The position numbers and the translations under genes were made by a program. A stretch of DNA of 64,000 nucleotides from Nitrosospira multiformis (GTDB lineage: Bacteria > Pseudomonadota > Gammaproteobacteria > Burkholderiales > Nitrosomonadaceae), in contig NZ_FOCT01000005.1 in assembly GCF_900110185.1 (NCBI RefSeq), positions 197,076-261,075 of the forward strand, given 5' to 3'. The notes below the pieces were generated by a model. That model ran no database searches. It was given only the letters and a program-made list of their open reading frames with translations, and was not told where the DNA came from. Positions within the stretch are counted from its first letter, which is position 1, and the number at the start of each line of letters is the position of its first letter. Below are positions 63,458 to 64,000 of this stretch, piece after piece.

Positions 63458-64000
63458 TCACCTCGTCCAGCCAGCGATCTCTAGCAACAGCAACAGGACG
63501 AGCCATAGTACCAGGGTACGCCAGATGAGGCCGACGGTGCCCTGCAGAAAATCCATGTCAGCTTCTTCACCCACGCCTACCTCGGGACGGTGATATGCGC
63601 CGGTCTCTTCCCGCAACGGATCTCCCAGGCGCACGCCAAGCGCACCTGCCCCACTGGCAAGAATGGTTCCCTGGTTCTGATCCGCCCACGATGCCGCCTG
63701 CGCGCGCCAGCAATAAACCGCATCCTCGAAGTTGCCCGCAATGGCAAAACTCAGCGCTGTTACCCTCGCGGGCAGCCAATCGATGACGTAAAACGCCTTT
63801 ACCGCAAAAACACCAAAACCATCCGGGCGCTCTCCCCAAGTGTCATTCAATAATTCCGCAAGGCGGTAGAGCATGGGCCCGAGCGGTCCAGGTAGCAAGG
63901 CGAACCAAACGATGACGCCAAGCATGTTACGATGAGCATGGATCAACCCCAGCTCGATGGCAATCCGTGAAATATCCTCACTGCTGGCACTCTCCGCCTC
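63458..64000 (-). CDS. CobD/CbiB family membrane protein, 3' part
   Basis: The minus-strand frame is open to the window edge, so the gene begins beyond it. About 180 residues are present. ISRIAIELGLIHAHRNMLGVIVWF, LPGPLGPMLYRLAELLND and the C-terminal GVGEEADMDFLQGTVGLIWRTLVLWLVL match the betaproteobacterial CobD/CbiB branch, an inner-membrane family that includes the adenosylcobinamide-phosphate synthase. Cobalamin synthesis genes are not in the window, so the role is not certain. Confidence 0.8.
   Translation of the reverse strand, partial: EAESASSEDISRIAIELGLIHAHRNMLGVIVWFALLPGPLGPMLYRLAELLNDTWGERPDGFGVFAVKAFYVIDWLPARVTALSFAIAGNFEDAVYCWRAQAASWADQNQGTILASGAGALGVRLGDPLREETGAYHRPEVGVGEEADMDFLQGTVGLIWRTLVLWLVLLLLLEIAGWTR

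Overview
The window reads as a stretch of betaproteobacterial chromosome. The rpsF-priB-rpsR-rplI-dnaB block, the dacC-dat-DUF493-lipB-lipA block, Leu/Ser tRNAs with encoded CCA ends, a PEP-CTERM/exosortase-type acyltransferase and a cytochrome c'-like protein fit Nitrosomonadales. My best guess is a Nitrosospira-like ammonia oxidiser. That is inference from protein families; no ammonia-oxidation gene lies in the window. Most of the DNA is well-packed housekeeping sequence on both strands.

Layout. 1-7.4 kb: 3' end of an ornithine/lysine-type decarboxylase, thyA-folA, an M17 peptidase, an ADP-ribosylglycohydrolase-like gene, a quinone oxidoreductase, aroC. 7.5-13.1 kb (minus): a phosphate-binding-like periplasmic protein, a porin and a GGDEF/EAL membrane protein in one run, preceded by an exosortase-associated acyltransferase. 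13.7-20 kb: tRNA-Leu, rnr, rlmB, the S6/PriB/S18/L9 operon, dnaB. 20.2-25.8 kb: PhoH/PIN ATPase, peroxiredoxin, queD, a radical SAM protein, a small HTH regulator, lysC, tRNA-Ser. 25.9-31.1 kb: a compact glycosidase-galT-sORF-galK-alcohol dehydrogenase cluster with translational coupling. 31.5-33.7 kb: metG.

Accessory patch, 33.7-37.3 kb: a frameshifted secreted Cys-rich protein, a TPR membrane protein with internal duplications and a 7-nt deletion, a diverged second copy of the metG 3' end, and a 3'-truncated IS4-type transposase that reads into that copy. The metG-end duplication brackets about 2.5 kb and is the clearest sign of insertion or recombination.

37.4-51.5 kb: an RND efflux pump with its adaptor, divergent ybbA/tesA, a universal stress protein, a small secreted protein with a chaplin-like Cys pattern, bamD diverging from rluD-pgeF, a ZIP transporter, rimO and a c'-type cytochrome. 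Two places carry the same inverted-repeat termini (a 268-bp MITE-like element and a 58-bp mini version). An amidohydrolase remnant and a roughly 0.9-kb gene-free stretch follow.

51.5-64 kb: a four-gene Mla-type lipid transport operon with an STAS-like domain fused to the permease, two secreted or lipoprotein genes of unknown function, the lipoate/cell-wall block (with a perfect FNR-type box upstream of lipA), a proline-rich lipoprotein, a HerA-like ATPase and the 3' part of a CobD/CbiB-like gene running off the window.

I found no CRISPR array, prophage or rRNA. The best candidates for something new are the metG-flanked patch, the sORF coupled at both ends inside the gal operon, the chaplin-like secreted protein, the G9 tract in the porin gene, and the paired inverted-repeat elements.
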